Shown here in pieces: positions 7,233 through 16,710 of a stretch of DNA of 64,000 nt (position 1 is the first letter of the stretch; every line of letters starts with the position of its first letter). The notes beneath the pieces were generated by a model. That model made no database searches. It was not told the DNA's origin and saw only the letters and a list, made by a program, of their open reading frames with translations. The position numbers and the translations under genes are program-made. The DNA is from Neobacillus cucumis (GTDB taxonomy: Bacteria > Bacillota > Bacilli > Bacillales > Cytobacillaceae). The stretch is taken from NCBI RefSeq assembly GCF_002860255.1, contig NZ_PGVE01000015.1, positions 1 through 64,000 on the forward strand. Direction: 5' to 3'.

Positions 7233-9436
7233 GCGATTGTCTTTTTAATTAAATTTTCCCACAATTCATGCGTTTCTTTCCAAGTTCCTTTTGGAAGGCT
7301 CTGATGATAGAGATATTGTTCATACCGGGCAGTTAAACGGGTCATTTCTCTCGTTGAAAAAAAGGTATCGATATAACGAGCATAACTCCTGAGAGTTTGA
7401 TTTTCCTTTCGTTTTAGTCCATAACGCTCTAGTTGAATTAATAAAATCAGATATGCTGAACCTATATTTTCATCCTTCTTTTTAAATTTATAAAAGAGCA
7501 AAATTCCATATGGAGCCCATCTTCCACGGATAAGGTAAACGATGATAGTCAATCCGGCTAAAAGAAGCGTAACTAAGAGAAACCGCCCCCAGTGGCCCTT
7601 CACTGAATTCCAGAATGTTATCATTACGCCAGATTGCGCTGATTTTTTTTCAGTCTTTACCGTATCCTTTTCTGCCTTCTGAGGTCTTTTCACTGAAGGC
7701 GGTACCATCGGCTGCCCACCTACCGCAGTGTCTCCTTCTAAATCATCATTTATATTCATTTCATTCGAAAAGCCTATTGTCGGCTCAAATGGTATCCAGC
7801 CCAGATTTGGCAAGAAAACTTCCACCCATGAGTGGGCATTATTATTGGTTACTTCATAAAATTGCTTAGAAGTGCTCTCATCACTATAGGATTGAAATTC
7901 TCCGCCCGTATACCCCTTTACCCAGCGAGTAGGAATACCTATTGTTCTAAGTAAAACTGCCATAGATGTGGAGAAGTTGTCACAGTAGCCCCGTTTTGTT
8001 TCGAACAAGAATTGATCGACATAGTCATCCTTCTCCCCAGGAATCGCCACATTTTTTTGATCATAGATAAATCCATTATTGTCGAAATAGTCTTCAACGG
8101 CCTTTGCCTTGTCATACCAGTTTATCTTTCCCTTTGTAATCTCCTCTGCCAGTTCTTTTATCCGTGGCGGCAAATTCATTGGCAGCATGGTATATTTCTC
8201 ATAATAAGCTCTGTTCATTTCGGCAGGAAACGCCGTTGTCTTGACCAATTCAGAAGCCTTATATTTAGGTCGTTCAAACTCAACTGTAAAAACTTGAGGG
8301 ACTACAGGTTGTTGCTCTCTTGTAATAAAACTAATTTTCTCGTTATTCCCATCCACCAAAAACTGATTTGTATTTTGGCTAGAAGGCTGTATAGTTAGAA
8401 TCTTAGTTAAACCTGCTGGATACATGACATAATTAAATTTATAGCTGCCGTTTAATATCACGCGCGCCGTTTCCTTAATTCTTTCCACTTCGGAAGGAAT
8501 CGAATAAATAGGGACAAGATCGCCTTTTCTAAAAGAGGTAAAGGTTGATCCTGAGGAAATCCACCCCTTCCCCGTATACATATCCTTCGTTTCCATCTTC
8601 CAATAGTTCTCTCCATTGCCCTCATAGGCAAAAACAGCTTGGTTATCACCAACAAATGGACCGCCCAAGGCTCTATCATCCGTACTATATCCAATCCGAT
8701 GCGGACCTGCCTTCGGACTGGAGGTACCAGCCTTGTCGTTTTTGGCCGTTAAATAAGGCACTGGGTCTGGCCAGATTGGGGCAGCTTTTGGGGCAGCCAT
8801 TCCCACCAGAACACTAAGAACAATCATGACAGACAGTGGAATCATCCATTTTCGAATGGACTCTGCATCATAATAGACTTTTTCCTTTTGGATGATTCGG
8901 TAAAAGGTCAGTATCCCCATGACCGCAAATCCCGCCACAACGGTTCGAACAATAGCGGTTTTGGCACTGTAGGTTGTAAAAGTATCCAATACAGTAATAT
9001 AGATTAATGTCATAAAGAAAAAGATAAAGATTCGCTTCTGTCTTAAAAGCCAATAGTTAATTAAGTACACCATCAACCCTAACAAGATAAAAAACAAAAG
9101 GGTTCGAAATTCATTTGATAGATCATTCCATTGCCTGCTTAATAGTAAACCGACATTATCTGCGCATTCCGTTATGAAGGATGACAACCAGTTAAAGTTA
9201 AAAAATCCTTCCTCATAGTGAAGGTGATTGATGGCAAATAAGATATACAAAACCATCAACAGCAATCGCCAAACAGCTTTGATTTTAAAAAAGGAGGCTG
9301 CAAAGGATACAATTAAAAAAGCAATAAAAATTCCAATATTACTTGTATCTGTTAATTGTTTTATTGGGCGAAGCCATTCCCATAATAAGAAAAAACTGAA
9401 CAAATACAAAAGAAACGATGGAATATCCCTTTTCAT
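7229..9436 (-). CDS. Membrane transglutaminase-like protein (YebA family)
   Basis: At 735 aa it has about six transmembrane segments in residues 8-215, an extracellular region with a transglutaminase-like core (about 440-555), then a membrane helix near 610-630 and a cytoplasmic DUF4129-like tail. The core keeps Cys485 (RGYCDNFS) and His535 (NNAHSWVEV); the third triad position is Glu551 (FEPT) rather than the usual Asp. The ATG overlaps the upstream DUF58 stop by 4 bases, indicating translational coupling. The order MoxR, DUF58, transglutaminase, guaA matches B. subtilis yeaC-yeaD-yebA-guaA. The substrate is unknown; a role at the cell surface is inferred. Confidence 0.88.
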   Translation of the reverse strand: MKRDIPSFLLYLFSFFLLWEWLRPIKQLTDTSNIGIFIAFLIVSFAASFFKIKAVWRLLLMVLYILFAINHLHYEEGFFNFNWLSSFITECADNVGLLLSRQWNDLSNEFRTLLFFILLGLMVYLINYWLLRQKRIFIFFFMTLIYITVLDTFTTYSAKTAIVRTVVAGFAVMGILTFYRIIQKEKVYYDAESIRKWMIPLSVMIVLSVLVGMAAPKAAPIWPDPVPYLTAKNDKAGTSSPKAGPHRIGYSTDDRALGGPFVGDNQAVFAYEGNGENYWKMETKDMYTGKGWISSGSTFTSFRKGDLVPIYSIPSEVERIKETARVILNGSYKFNYVMYPAGLTKILTIQPSSQNTNQFLVDGNNEKISFITREQQPVVPQVFTVEFERPKYKASELVKTTAFPAEMNRAYYEKYTMLPMNLPPRIKELAEEITKGKINWYDKAKAVEDYFDNNGFIYDQKNVAIPGEKDDYVDQFLFETKRGYCDNFSTSMAVLLRTIGIPTRWVKGYTGGEFQSYSDESTSKQFYEVTNNNAHSWVEVFLPNLGWIPFEPTIGFSNEMNINDDLEGDTAVGGQPMVPPSVKRPQKAEKDTVKTEKKSAQSGVMITFWNSVKGHWGRFLLVTLLLAGLTIIVYLIRGRWAPYGILLFYKFKKKDENIGSAYLILLIQLERYGLKRKENQTLRSYARYIDTFFSTREMTRLTARYEQYLYHQSLPKGTWKETHELWENLIKKTIA

Positions 9437-10656
9437 AACCGTAAACTCACCTCCGAAAAGGCTGCCCTATGATTACCCTCATTGATCAGGACGATTCGAA
9501 TTCCACGAGCATTGGCAATTGCCATTAAAGAACGCTCATTTTCGGTTGGAGATTCTTTTGGACCCTTAATTAGAAAAAGGGCTATTGAACCTTTCCTTTG
9601 CCCTAAAAAGCTCGCCTTATCTATCAGTGGTTTCGTCAGCTGGGCAGTAACCAGCATAAAGGAAATGGTTTGTTGAATAAACAATCCCTCTGTTTCTATG
9701 ACCTTTTCGAACGGCCTTAAACTTTTAGCTTCAATTTTTGCAAGATGATAAAAAAGCTGCCTAAGCTGTGGCTCCCCGCCGCTAATGGGAAAGTACGCCC
9801 GGTCGTTACTACAGGTTAATAATCCCGTCTGAGCCCCCTTCTTTAAAACGGCCCGAACAAGCGAAGCTGTAAAGGATACGACCGTTTCAAAGCGCTTATC
9901 GGGTATACAGTCCATTAAAACAAATACATCATGCGATTGGCGCTGCTCAAATTCCTTGGTCATAATTTCATTCCGCTTTGCTGATGCCTTCCAATTAATC
10001 CAAGAGAACCGGTCTCCTGGCTGATATTCTCTAACCCCTATGGCCATGGAGGTATCGCGCTGGACACGCTCTCTTGACGCGGTTAGTCCCTGGTCATATT
10101 GATTTTCAAATGGCTGGTAGAGCAGCTCAGAGTATGCGGGATAAACAATGATTCTCCCTTCTGCCGCAAAAGTCTTTTCCTTTTCAAATAATCCTAGCGG
10201 GTCACCAATCTTAAGTGTAAAGGAATGAAAAAAGTGTTCCCCCCGCGGCAAGTCATGGATAAGATATTCAAAGGAAAATTCTTTTCTCACCCCTGGCAGA
10301 ATAAGCACTTTTGCTTTTTTTCGTTGTTGGGCTAATTTTAATGGTTCATCTAAGTTGTCTTCGATAAGCAGAAAAAATAAAGGAAAAACATTTGAGCGTT
10401 TCACTTTTACCGTCACTTGTAGGACTTCCCCGGCATTAAAATCAATTTTGGGTAAAATCCTTGATACTTCTAGTTCATTTAAGGAATAAAAGGATAAGGC
10501 CATGCAATAAATAGCAAATGGCAAAAAGCTATAAAACAAAAACCAACTGACAAATCCTCCTTGGAACATGGCATATGAAAACGTTAAGAGAATTAATATA
10601 AGTAAGAGAATGAATTTCCAAACCTTTTTTACCAGAAGCCATCTTTTTTCCATCAT
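9433..10656 (-). CDS. DUF58 (von Willebrand-like) membrane protein
   Basis: This is a 407-aa protein. Two membrane helices lie at about 12-55. A DUF58 domain follows, with the family signature YQPGDRFSWINWKASA near 210-225 and an acidic motif (VLMDCIPD) resembling a degenerate MIDAS. Its ATG overlaps the MoxR stop (TAATG), and its stop overlaps the next start. MoxR AAA proteins commonly pair with DUF58/vWA partners as chaperone-like modules; what this one acts on is unknown. Confidence 0.87.
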   Translation of the reverse strand: MMEKRWLLVKKVWKFILLLILILLTFSYAMFQGGFVSWFLFYSFLPFAIYCMALSFYSLNELEVSRILPKIDFNAGEVLQVTVKVKRSNVFPLFFLLIEDNLDEPLKLAQQRKKAKVLILPGVRKEFSFEYLIHDLPRGEHFFHSFTLKIGDPLGLFEKEKTFAAEGRIIVYPAYSELLYQPFENQYDQGLTASRERVQRDTSMAIGVREYQPGDRFSWINWKASAKRNEIMTKEFEQRQSHDVFVLMDCIPDKRFETVVSFTASLVRAVLKKGAQTGLLTCSNDRAYFPISGGEPQLRQLFYHLAKIEAKSLRPFEKVIETEGLFIQQTISFMLVTAQLTKPLIDKASFLGQRKGSIALFLIKGPKESPTENERSLMAIANARGIRIVLINEGNHRAAFSEVSLRL

Positions 10657-11612
10657 TATTTCACAAGCCTTTTTACCGGTACGGGTACTCTCGCAACTAC
10701 CCGGTTGACAATATCTTCAGCTGATGTCCCTTCAAACCTGGCCTCAGATTTCAAAATAATCCGGTGTGATAAAACAAATGATGCCAAATATTGAATATCA
10801 TCCGGCAAGACATATTCCCGGCCATACATAAACGCATAGGCCTGAGCTGCTTTCATTAAAGCAATCGAACCCCTTGGACTGGCCCCCAGATAGACGCTGC
10901 CATGCCCCCTTGTCCGGTTGACAATATCGACGATGTAACGCTTTATGGTATCATCGACAAAAACATCTTTTATTTTATTCTGCAAAGCAAGCAGTCCTTC
11001 GATATCAATCACTGGTGTAAGTTGTTCAATCGGTGCTACCTTTTCGGCGCGATTAAGTACTTCGATTTCCTCTTGTATATCCGGGTATCCCATTTTCATT
11101 TTTAGAAGAAAGCGATCGAGCTGTGCTTCCGGAAGGGGATATGTCCCCTCATATTCAATTGGATTTTGCGTAGCCATAACAAAGAATGGCCTGCTCAATT
11201 TATGGGTCACACCATCAATAGTGACACTTGATTCTTCCATCCCTTCAAGGAGTGCGGATTGTGTTTTCGGTGAAGTTCGATTAATTTCATCAGCAAGGAT
11301 TATATTTCCCATAAGGGGGCCTGGCCGAAATTGAAATTCCATTTCCTTTGGATTATAAATGGACACCCCAGTTACGTCAGACGGCAAGAGGTCTGGTGTA
11401 AATTGGATTCTCCGAAAGTTGGCGCTTACCGACTTCGCAAGAGCACGCACCATCATCGTTTTCCCTACACCTGGTACGTCTTCTAATAAAACATGTCCTC
11501 CAGCAAGCAGTGCCACAAGACTTAACTCTGCGACATTTCTTTTGCCAATCATTACCTTTTCAATGTTTTCTATTATTCTTTCAATCGTTGGATTCTTTTC
11601 ATCATGTGACAA
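10656..11612 (-). CDS. MoxR-family AAA+ ATPase
   Basis: This AAA_3 ATPase has Walker A EDVPGVGKT (Lys51), Walker B ILADEIN, sensor 1 FVMATQNPIEYEGTYPLPEAQLDRF and a C-terminal lid domain with ASPRGS. I start it at the TTG 11610-11612: AAGGAGG ends seven bases before it, whereas the in-frame ATG at 11616-11618 touches that sequence and the farther TTG at 11639 has none. It is 318 aa. It is the first gene of the MoxR-DUF58-transglutaminase operon and probably drives assembly or activation of its partners. Confidence 0.9.
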   Translation of the reverse strand: MSHDEKNPTIERIIENIEKVMIGKRNVAELSLVALLAGGHVLLEDVPGVGKTMMVRALAKSVSANFRRIQFTPDLLPSDVTGVSIYNPKEMEFQFRPGPLMGNIILADEINRTSPKTQSALLEGMEESSVTIDGVTHKLSRPFFVMATQNPIEYEGTYPLPEAQLDRFLLKMKMGYPDIQEEIEVLNRAEKVAPIEQLTPVIDIEGLLALQNKIKDVFVDDTIKRYIVDIVNRTRGHGSVYLGASPRGSIALMKAAQAYAFMYGREYVLPDDIQYLASFVLSHRIILKSEARFEGTSAEDIVNRVVARVPVPVKRLVK

Positions 11613-11735
11613 GGTCATACCTCCTTGCGTTTTAACCAATTTATGTCATTCAATTAAATATTCTCTTTTTTCCGGAAAACTCCTGTAAAGAAGTAATATA
11701 TCCTTAAAAAGGATATGTACTTACTGAAAACAAAA

Positions 11736-11760
11736 AGACCTCTCCAATAAGGAGAGATCT
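11736..11760 (-). terminator. Terminator of the LysM/SH3 gene
   Basis: The stem 11736-11745 with 11751-11760 is followed on the minus strand by TTTTTG. It starts just past the stop of the LysM gene. Confidence 0.85.
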
Positions 11761-11765
11761 AATTT

Positions 11766-13010
11766 TTATTGAAAGGAAATTAAGGTTAACCTTTGTCCCC
11801 TTTTCCCTTCAAGTATAAGATTTACTATTTTCCCTTGAGATTTAAATAATTCATTGATTAAGCTGCCTGTTGCTTTAGCCGTATTAGTACGGCCATCACT
11901 GGTGATAAAAAGAAAAGTTCCTTCATTGTCGACCGCACCTATTTGGCCTGTTACCTTGATTTGATTTGGATTTGATGGGGCAGAAGGGATATTTATTTTT
12001 TGTCCAATTTTCAACTTAGTTGGCTCCACAGCTGGGTTCAACTTTTGAATAGCTGCTGTTGTAATATCTAGTGCTTTGGCGATTTTTGTAAAAGTATCAC
12101 CTTTTTTTACTACATACACAGTGGTTGAATCCGTTTTAGTTTTTTCTTTACTCGTTAGATAAGTTTCACTGACGTATGCCGTTCTCCCATTAATTTTTAT
12201 CTTTGCCCATCCATTGATATTTGCAGTCACCAACACTCGATCGTTCAGCTTTAACGAACCTAATACTGCGCTGCTAGTCGAGGATGCTTCTCTTACTCGT
12301 AATGACGTTGCTGTGACATACATAGTTTTAGCTTGCGATTCAATGATAGGTGAATCTTCTTTCTCTGTGTTTGTTAAATAATCTGCACTTACGTAACAAA
12401 GCCGTCCCTTAATCAAAATCCCGGCCCATCCGTTTTCTACAAATGATACTTTTACAACATCGCCTTTTTTATATTTATTAATAATACTGCTTTTAGTGGT
12501 CGCTTGAGACCGGACGTTAAGTGTCGAAGCAGTTACGATTCTGTCTTGAACCTTTGGCAGTAAAATCTTCTTACCCTCAATAGAAGCAAGGCCATTAGCA
12601 TCCAGTATCTCTTGAACGGTAACTCCGTGTTTAGCTGCAACTTCCTCTATGTTTTCGCCATTTTTTACTTGGTAAGTGTATTCCTGAATATAGGCTGCTG
12701 CATTCGCCGTATTTACGTATAATCCAAGTACTACTGTAAAAATACCAGTAACAATTAATTTTTTGATTGGATTATTTTGAATCCATTCGTGCACTTGATT
12801 CACATATGTATGAAAATTTGCCCTTATATCTTTTAGTAATCCTTTAACATCCAATACATGACGTATATCAAAGAGAGTGACGTTTTTATAATATTCTCGT
12901 TTTTCCATTCTTGAAGTAAAAACCGGAACAGGTTTTATCTGTTTGTGTTTGCCGTATGTTTCTTTTCTACTTAATGTAAGTTCCCCCGTTGTATAGATCT
13001 CTTTTTTCAT
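11766..13010 (-). CDS. Membrane-anchored LysM and SH3-domain cell-wall protein
   Basis: This 414-aa protein has a charged cytoplasmic head (1-82), one membrane segment (about 83-105, ending in ANAAA), LysM (about 112-155), SH3b (about 158-214), SH3b (about 230-287), LysM (about 297-342) and a C-terminal 70-residue domain I do not recognise. No catalytic domain is visible, so it is likely a peptidoglycan-binding scaffold. The long N-terminal cytoplasmic segment is unusual for a secreted LysM protein. The ATG has AGGAG about ten bases upstream. It is a single-gene unit with its own terminator. Confidence 0.82.
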   Translation of the reverse strand: MKKEIYTTGELTLSRKETYGKHKQIKPVPVFTSRMEKREYYKNVTLFDIRHVLDVKGLLKDIRANFHTYVNQVHEWIQNNPIKKLIVTGIFTVVLGLYVNTANAAAYIQEYTYQVKNGENIEEVAAKHGVTVQEILDANGLASIEGKKILLPKVQDRIVTASTLNVRSQATTKSSIINKYKKGDVVKVSFVENGWAGILIKGRLCYVSADYLTNTEKEDSPIIESQAKTMYVTATSLRVREASSTSSAVLGSLKLNDRVLVTANINGWAKIKINGRTAYVSETYLTSKEKTKTDSTTVYVVKKGDTFTKIAKALDITTAAIQKLNPAVEPTKLKIGQKINIPSAPSNPNQIKVTGQIGAVDNEGTFLFITSDGRTNTAKATGSLINELFKSQGKIVNLILEGKRGQRLTLISFQ

Positions 13011-13184
13011 AATTAAACTTTTCTCCTATTCTCTCTATAAAGTTTAAGTTTTTTGCACCACTAATTTCCTCTATATGAACTATCTACCTATTAGTAAAGT
13101 TCGATAGTGCTCTAAATTTTCTGTCCATAATTCGTGCTTTTTCTACATATTCTTTAAATCATGCTCACTTTATAAAAAGACTCT

Positions 13185-13330
13185 GTTAAATTTGGGGGTT
13201 GATTTCCGCTCCAGGCGCTCGCTTTCCGCGGGCATGCCGGGGAGCCTCCTCGGCGCAATAGCGCCTGCGGGGTCTCCCCAGCCCCGTACTCCCGCAGGAG
13301 TCGAGCGCCTTCCGCTCCAATCTACAGAGT
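13185..13330. repeat. GC-rich dispersed intergenic repeat (Bacillaceae type)
   Basis: About 140 bp of GC-rich sequence sits in an AT-rich intergenic gap. It contains inverted arms (GGCGCTCG near 13214 and CGAGCGCC near 13303; CCGCGGG and CCCGC inside), a central GCGCAATAGCGC hairpin, and TTCCGCTCC at both ends in direct orientation. I recall near-identical elements scattered between genes in many Bacillaceae. An open frame across it is not a gene. The rest of 13010-13428 is AT-rich with no other feature than the terminator. Confidence 0.75.
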
Positions 13331-13370
13331 ATAAAAAACAACAATATCGTTTAATAGAGCCTATAAAAAA

Positions 13371-13403
13371 AGAGGATGAATCCTCTTTGCGAATTCATCC
13401 TCT
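13371..13403 (-). terminator. Terminator of the YpfJ-type peptidase gene
   Basis: An 11-bp stem (13371-13381 with 13393-13403) is followed by seven T on the minus strand. Confidence 0.88.
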
Positions 13404-13427
13404 ATATTTCAGGTATAAGGTAAACAA

Positions 13428-14258
13428 TTAAAGGTTTGATGCATGAAAAGTATCTCCGCCTTCAATGGTGCCGGTTTGAAATCCTTTATTAAACCAGCGT
13501 TTTCTTTGCTCAGAGGTCCCATGTGTAAAACTCTCGGGAACAACATAGCCCTGGGCTTTTTTCTGGATATTGTCATCACCAACCGCCTTTGCTGCATTTA
13601 ACGCCTCTTCAAGGTCACCCTTTTCGAGATAGCCCTTCCCTTGTGCATAGTGAGCCCATACACCAGCCAAATAGTCAGCCTGCAATTCATACCGGACGGA
13701 GTACTCATTTGTCCGTCTTTCGGCTGCTGAGGCCTGATCTCCTGAATGCAGAAGCGTCTGAACATGGTGGCCTACCTCATGGGCAATGACGTACGCCATG
13801 GCAAAATCTCCTGGTGCTTGGAATTTGTCTTTCAGCTCCTGATAAAAGCTTAAATCAATATAAAGTTTGTGGTCACCTGGACAATAAAACGGTCCCACTG
13901 CGGCACTTTGAGATCCACAGGCAGATTGGACACTATTGGTGTATAAAACGAGCTTAGGATTTTCGTATGTGAGCCCTCTTTTTTTAAATTCTTCAGACCA
14001 TATATCCTCTGTATCAGCCAAAACCACAGAAACAAAATCCGCCTGTTCCTTTTCCTTCGCTGTCTCTTGGTATGGAGTATTGGTGCCAGAATCATTATTT
14101 GATGTTATGTTGTTCATTATATCTCCAGGATTTCCCCCAAGGAGTGTAAAGAGGAGCACGATGATAATACTGCCTATACCTCCTCCTATGATTGTTTTTC
14201 CTCCCATGCCCCGGCGGTCTTCAACGTTAGAGCTTTCCCGTCTTCCCTTCCAGTTCAT
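13428..14258 (-). CDS. YpfJ-family neutral zinc metallopeptidase
   Basis: It is 276 aa with one membrane helix at about 22-42, then a putative extracellular zinc peptidase domain. The motif HEVGHH (in AYVIAHEVGHHVQ) supplies the zinc ligands and catalytic Glu, and ELQADYLAGVWAHYA downstream is the typical third-ligand region. A C-terminal THGTSEQRKRWFNKGF motif is conserved in this family. GGGAGG precedes the ATG. It stands alone between terminators. Its substrate is unknown. Confidence 0.9.
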   Translation of the reverse strand: MNWKGRRESSNVEDRRGMGGKTIIGGGIGSIIIVLLFTLLGGNPGDIMNNITSNNDSGTNTPYQETAKEKEQADFVSVVLADTEDIWSEEFKKRGLTYENPKLVLYTNSVQSACGSQSAAVGPFYCPGDHKLYIDLSFYQELKDKFQAPGDFAMAYVIAHEVGHHVQTLLHSGDQASAAERRTNEYSVRYELQADYLAGVWAHYAQGKGYLEKGDLEEALNAAKAVGDDNIQKKAQGYVVPESFTHGTSEQRKRWFNKGFQTGTIEGGDTFHASNL

Positions 14259-14427
14259 AATTTTACCTCCCTAAAAAATAAATGCAGGTTACAAATTACT
14301 ATGTCTATAGTGTTATACCCATTGCAAGGAGATAAAACCTGATTATAAATTGGAAATCGGTATGTTTAAACTAAGCGTATAATTGGTATTTTAAGTGAAA
14401 ATTAAAGAAAGGCTATTTATTAAGAAT

Positions 14428-15099
14428 TTAATAGATGATCGTTCTTGTCCTGTAAAGAGTCTGCCATTCATCTTTAAATACCTTAACATCTTGAAGAGTA
14501 GCGGGAAAGGCTATAAACTTTTCAATTAATTCTGTTCCGACCGTAGCTCCTTTTGCCCCAGATAGGCAAACATCGTGTACTTGTTGAACATTTTTAAAAC
14601 TGGCCGCTAAAATCTCAGTTGGTAATTGATACGTATTAAATAGTTTATTAATTTCTGATACAACTTTTACACCATTGCCAGTTAAATTATCAATCCGGTT
14701 TACATATGGTGCTACATATTTTGCACCAGCAACCGCAGCAATTAAAGCTTGAAAAGAAGTATAGATTGTCGTTGCAAGTGTAGGTATTTTTTCAGAATCA
14801 AGCAGTCTAATTGCCTTGATTCCTTCTTCTGTTACTGGAATTTTAACGACGACATTTCCTGCTAACTTGCCATTAATAAATTTTGCTTCTTCTATCATTT
14901 CTTCAGCGGAATCACCAATTAATTGAACAAACAACTCCTTTTCATGACCAATCACTTGTCTTATCTCTTTTAGCAGTTCTATGAAAGGGCGATTTTCCCT
15001 GACAATAATAGATGGATTAGTGGTCACACCCGAGATTGGATAGTATTCATTTATACGAGAGATTTGTTTTACGTCCGCTGAATCAATATATAACTTCAC
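14428..15099 (-). CDS. fsa: Fructose-6-phosphate aldolase / transaldolase-like (TalC/FSA)
   Basis: This 223-aa class I aldolase of the FSA/TalC family has a Schiff-base lysine at Lys86 in VVVKIPVT and the N-terminal TTNPSI motif. It has the short family length (E. coli FsaA is 220 aa), not that of full transaldolase. The start is GTG with AGGAGG eight bases upstream. It is the last gene of the sorbitol PTS operon, 77 bp after srlB. Fructose-6-phosphate formed by sorbitol-6-phosphate oxidation could be cleaved to dihydroxyacetone and glyceraldehyde-3-phosphate. A transaldolase role is the alternative. No clear terminator follows. Confidence 0.85.
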   Translation of the reverse strand: MKLYIDSADVKQISRINEYYPISGVTTNPSIIVRENRPFIELLKEIRQVIGHEKELFVQLIGDSAEEMIEEAKFINGKLAGNVVVKIPVTEEGIKAIRLLDSEKIPTLATTIYTSFQALIAAVAGAKYVAPYVNRIDNLTGNGVKVVSEINKLFNTYQLPTEILAASFKNVQQVHDVCLSGAKGATVGTELIEKFIAFPATLQDVKVFKDEWQTLYRTRTIIY

Positions 15100-15176
15100 T
15101 AGTCATCCTCCTTAATAAGAAAGACTTAACCTTAGTAGATTAAGCCAACCTCTATTTGCTAAAGAATTAAATTTGG

Positions 15177-15542
15177 TTATTCACTTACAATCTTTATGCC
15201 AGACCCTACTTCGATGGCTGGTACCTCTTTATCCTCTAAATATAGAGTTCCCGGTAATTCCGGAATAGTTGAGCCATCGAAGCGCAAGGTAATATGTCCT
15301 AAAGTAGAAAGATTTCGTTGAACAACATCCCCTACAGAGGTGATTTTGAACTTTTCATTGTTAATGTACAGTGTTTGTCCTACTTGGATATCTTCTTCAA
15401 CATTAACAACTTCAATGTTATAGCAAAAGTCCTTCAAGTCCTGTGGTGCTCCATCGCCAAATAAAATCAGCATTTTTTCCTCTAGAAAAGTATTTGCCAT
15501 AGCCCCAATACTTTTTACTTCATTTTCATAAATTGTTTTCAT
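15177..15542 (-). CDS. srlB: PTS glucitol/sorbitol EIIA component
   Basis: This 121-aa soluble EIIA of the Gut family has the conserved LILFGDGAP, ITSVGDVVQRNLSTLGHITLRFDG and ELPGTLY blocks. The residue matching E. coli phospho-His43 is isoleucine here (DFCYNIEVV); the only histidine is His81 in LGHITL. Either Gram-positive members use another site or phosphotransfer works differently. It follows srlE after a 135-bp gap that holds a small hairpin (GGCAATTTCGGTTGCC) just before a weak ribosome-binding site, which may tune its stoichiometry. Confidence 0.88.
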   Translation of the reverse strand: MKTIYENEVKSIGAMANTFLEEKMLILFGDGAPQDLKDFCYNIEVVNVEEDIQVGQTLYINNEKFKITSVGDVVQRNLSTLGHITLRFDGSTIPELPGTLYLEDKEVPAIEVGSGIKIVSE

Positions 15543-15677
15543 ATTCTCACGGCATTGGCAACCGAAATTGCCGAGCCCTAAACCTCCAATTCTTCTTAGT
15601 TAGTCTAGATAAGAGTGTATAAATGCAGTATACTTCAATTTTTTCACAGAAAACTAATTGACACTTTTTTTCACTAA

Positions 15678-16691
15678 TTATTCATATAAACCAAAACTTG
15701 CTAACCAAGCGACAAGTACCCTTGGGACCCCTATTAAGAATCGAGAATAGAGAACAGAAGGCACTCCAACCTCTACTGTTTCAGGTTCAGCTTCAGCAAG
15801 ACCCAGACCTACTGGAATAAAATCGCAGGCATTTTGCGTATTTATTGCAAATAATGCAGGCAGCGCTAGATTTGGTGAGATATTTCCCTTCCCAATTTCC
15901 ACCCCAATCAATGTACCAATAACCTGTGCGATAACTGCACCTGGACCAAGTAATGGAGATAAGAATGGTAAAGAACAAATGAAACCGATTAAAAGTAGTC
16001 CCCAGATATTACCTGCAAGCGGTGACATCATTTTCGCAAATACATTACCGATTCCAGAGCCTTGGATGATTCCAATTAGCAAGGATACAAAGGCCATAAA
16101 GGGAATAATCGTGTTGATCATCGTTTGGACTGCATCACGACCTGCTTGATAAAAAGTGTTAATAACCTTACCGGCACCAAGTCCAAATTTCGTTATGATA
16201 CTTTTATTCTTTTTAGCTGCCAACGTTTGAGAGATCTTTTTATCCGTGCTATATTTATATTCTCTTTCCGGCTCAGGTAATTTTTCCGCTGCAGCAGCTA
16301 CTTGTATCTCTGCCCCATCAAGTAGTTGAATCTGATCAACATCAACAGCAGATACATAAATATCTTCCGTAATAAATTTAGCTAAAGGACCACTTTTACC
16401 TGTAGGCATAATATTAACAGTTGGAATACGTTTTTGTGGATAGATTCCACAGCGTAATGTACCGCCACAGTCAATGATAGCCAGCACAATCTGTTCATCA
16501 GGAACCGACGTTTGAAACCCATTTACAGCCTCCGCTCCAGTTAGTTCCACAATTTTATCTACAATTGCCGGCTTAGCCCCGCCGCCTGTAATATAAACAA
16601 TTTTATTTTTAGCTGTAGTAGGAGTAATTGTTAACGGTCCTCCAAAACCACCGCTTCCTTTTACAATTTTAATTGAACGATACTCAGTCAT
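15678..16691 (-). CDS. srlE: PTS glucitol/sorbitol EIIBC component
   Basis: It is 337 aa. An N-terminal EIIB domain (about 1-165) with the phospho-cysteine loop [14 protein letters not shown] near residue 75 is followed by a membrane EIIC2 part (about 180-337) with four or five helices. It works with SrlA as the sorbitol-specific permease. AGGGAGG lies upstream of the ATG, and 19 bp separate it from srlA. Length and motifs match the family. Confidence 0.93.
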   Translation of the reverse strand: MTEYRSIKIVKGSGGFGGPLTITPTTAKNKIVYITGGGAKPAIVDKIVELTGAEAVNGFQTSVPDEQIVLAIIDCGGTLRCGIYPQKRIPTVNIMPTGKSGPLAKFITEDIYVSAVDVDQIQLLDGAEIQVAAAAEKLPEPEREYKYSTDKKISQTLAAKKNKSIITKFGLGAGKVINTFYQAGRDAVQTMINTIIPFMAFVSLLIGIIQGSGIGNVFAKMMSPLAGNIWGLLLIGFICSLPFLSPLLGPGAVIAQVIGTLIGVEIGKGNISPNLALPALFAINTQNACDFIPVGLGLAEAEPETVEVGVPSVLYSRFLIGVPRVLVAWLASFGLYE

Positions 16692-16710
16692 CTTGAACCC
16701 TCCCTACATC

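Noticed and set aside
8012-8398. 128-codon frame opposite the transglutaminase gene
   Set aside because: It has no start context or recognisable domain and lies wholly inside the catalytic core of a clear gene on the other strand.
13192-13431. 79-codon open frame
   Set aside because: It spans the GC-rich dispersed repeat and the adjacent terminator; the open frame reflects composition, not a gene.
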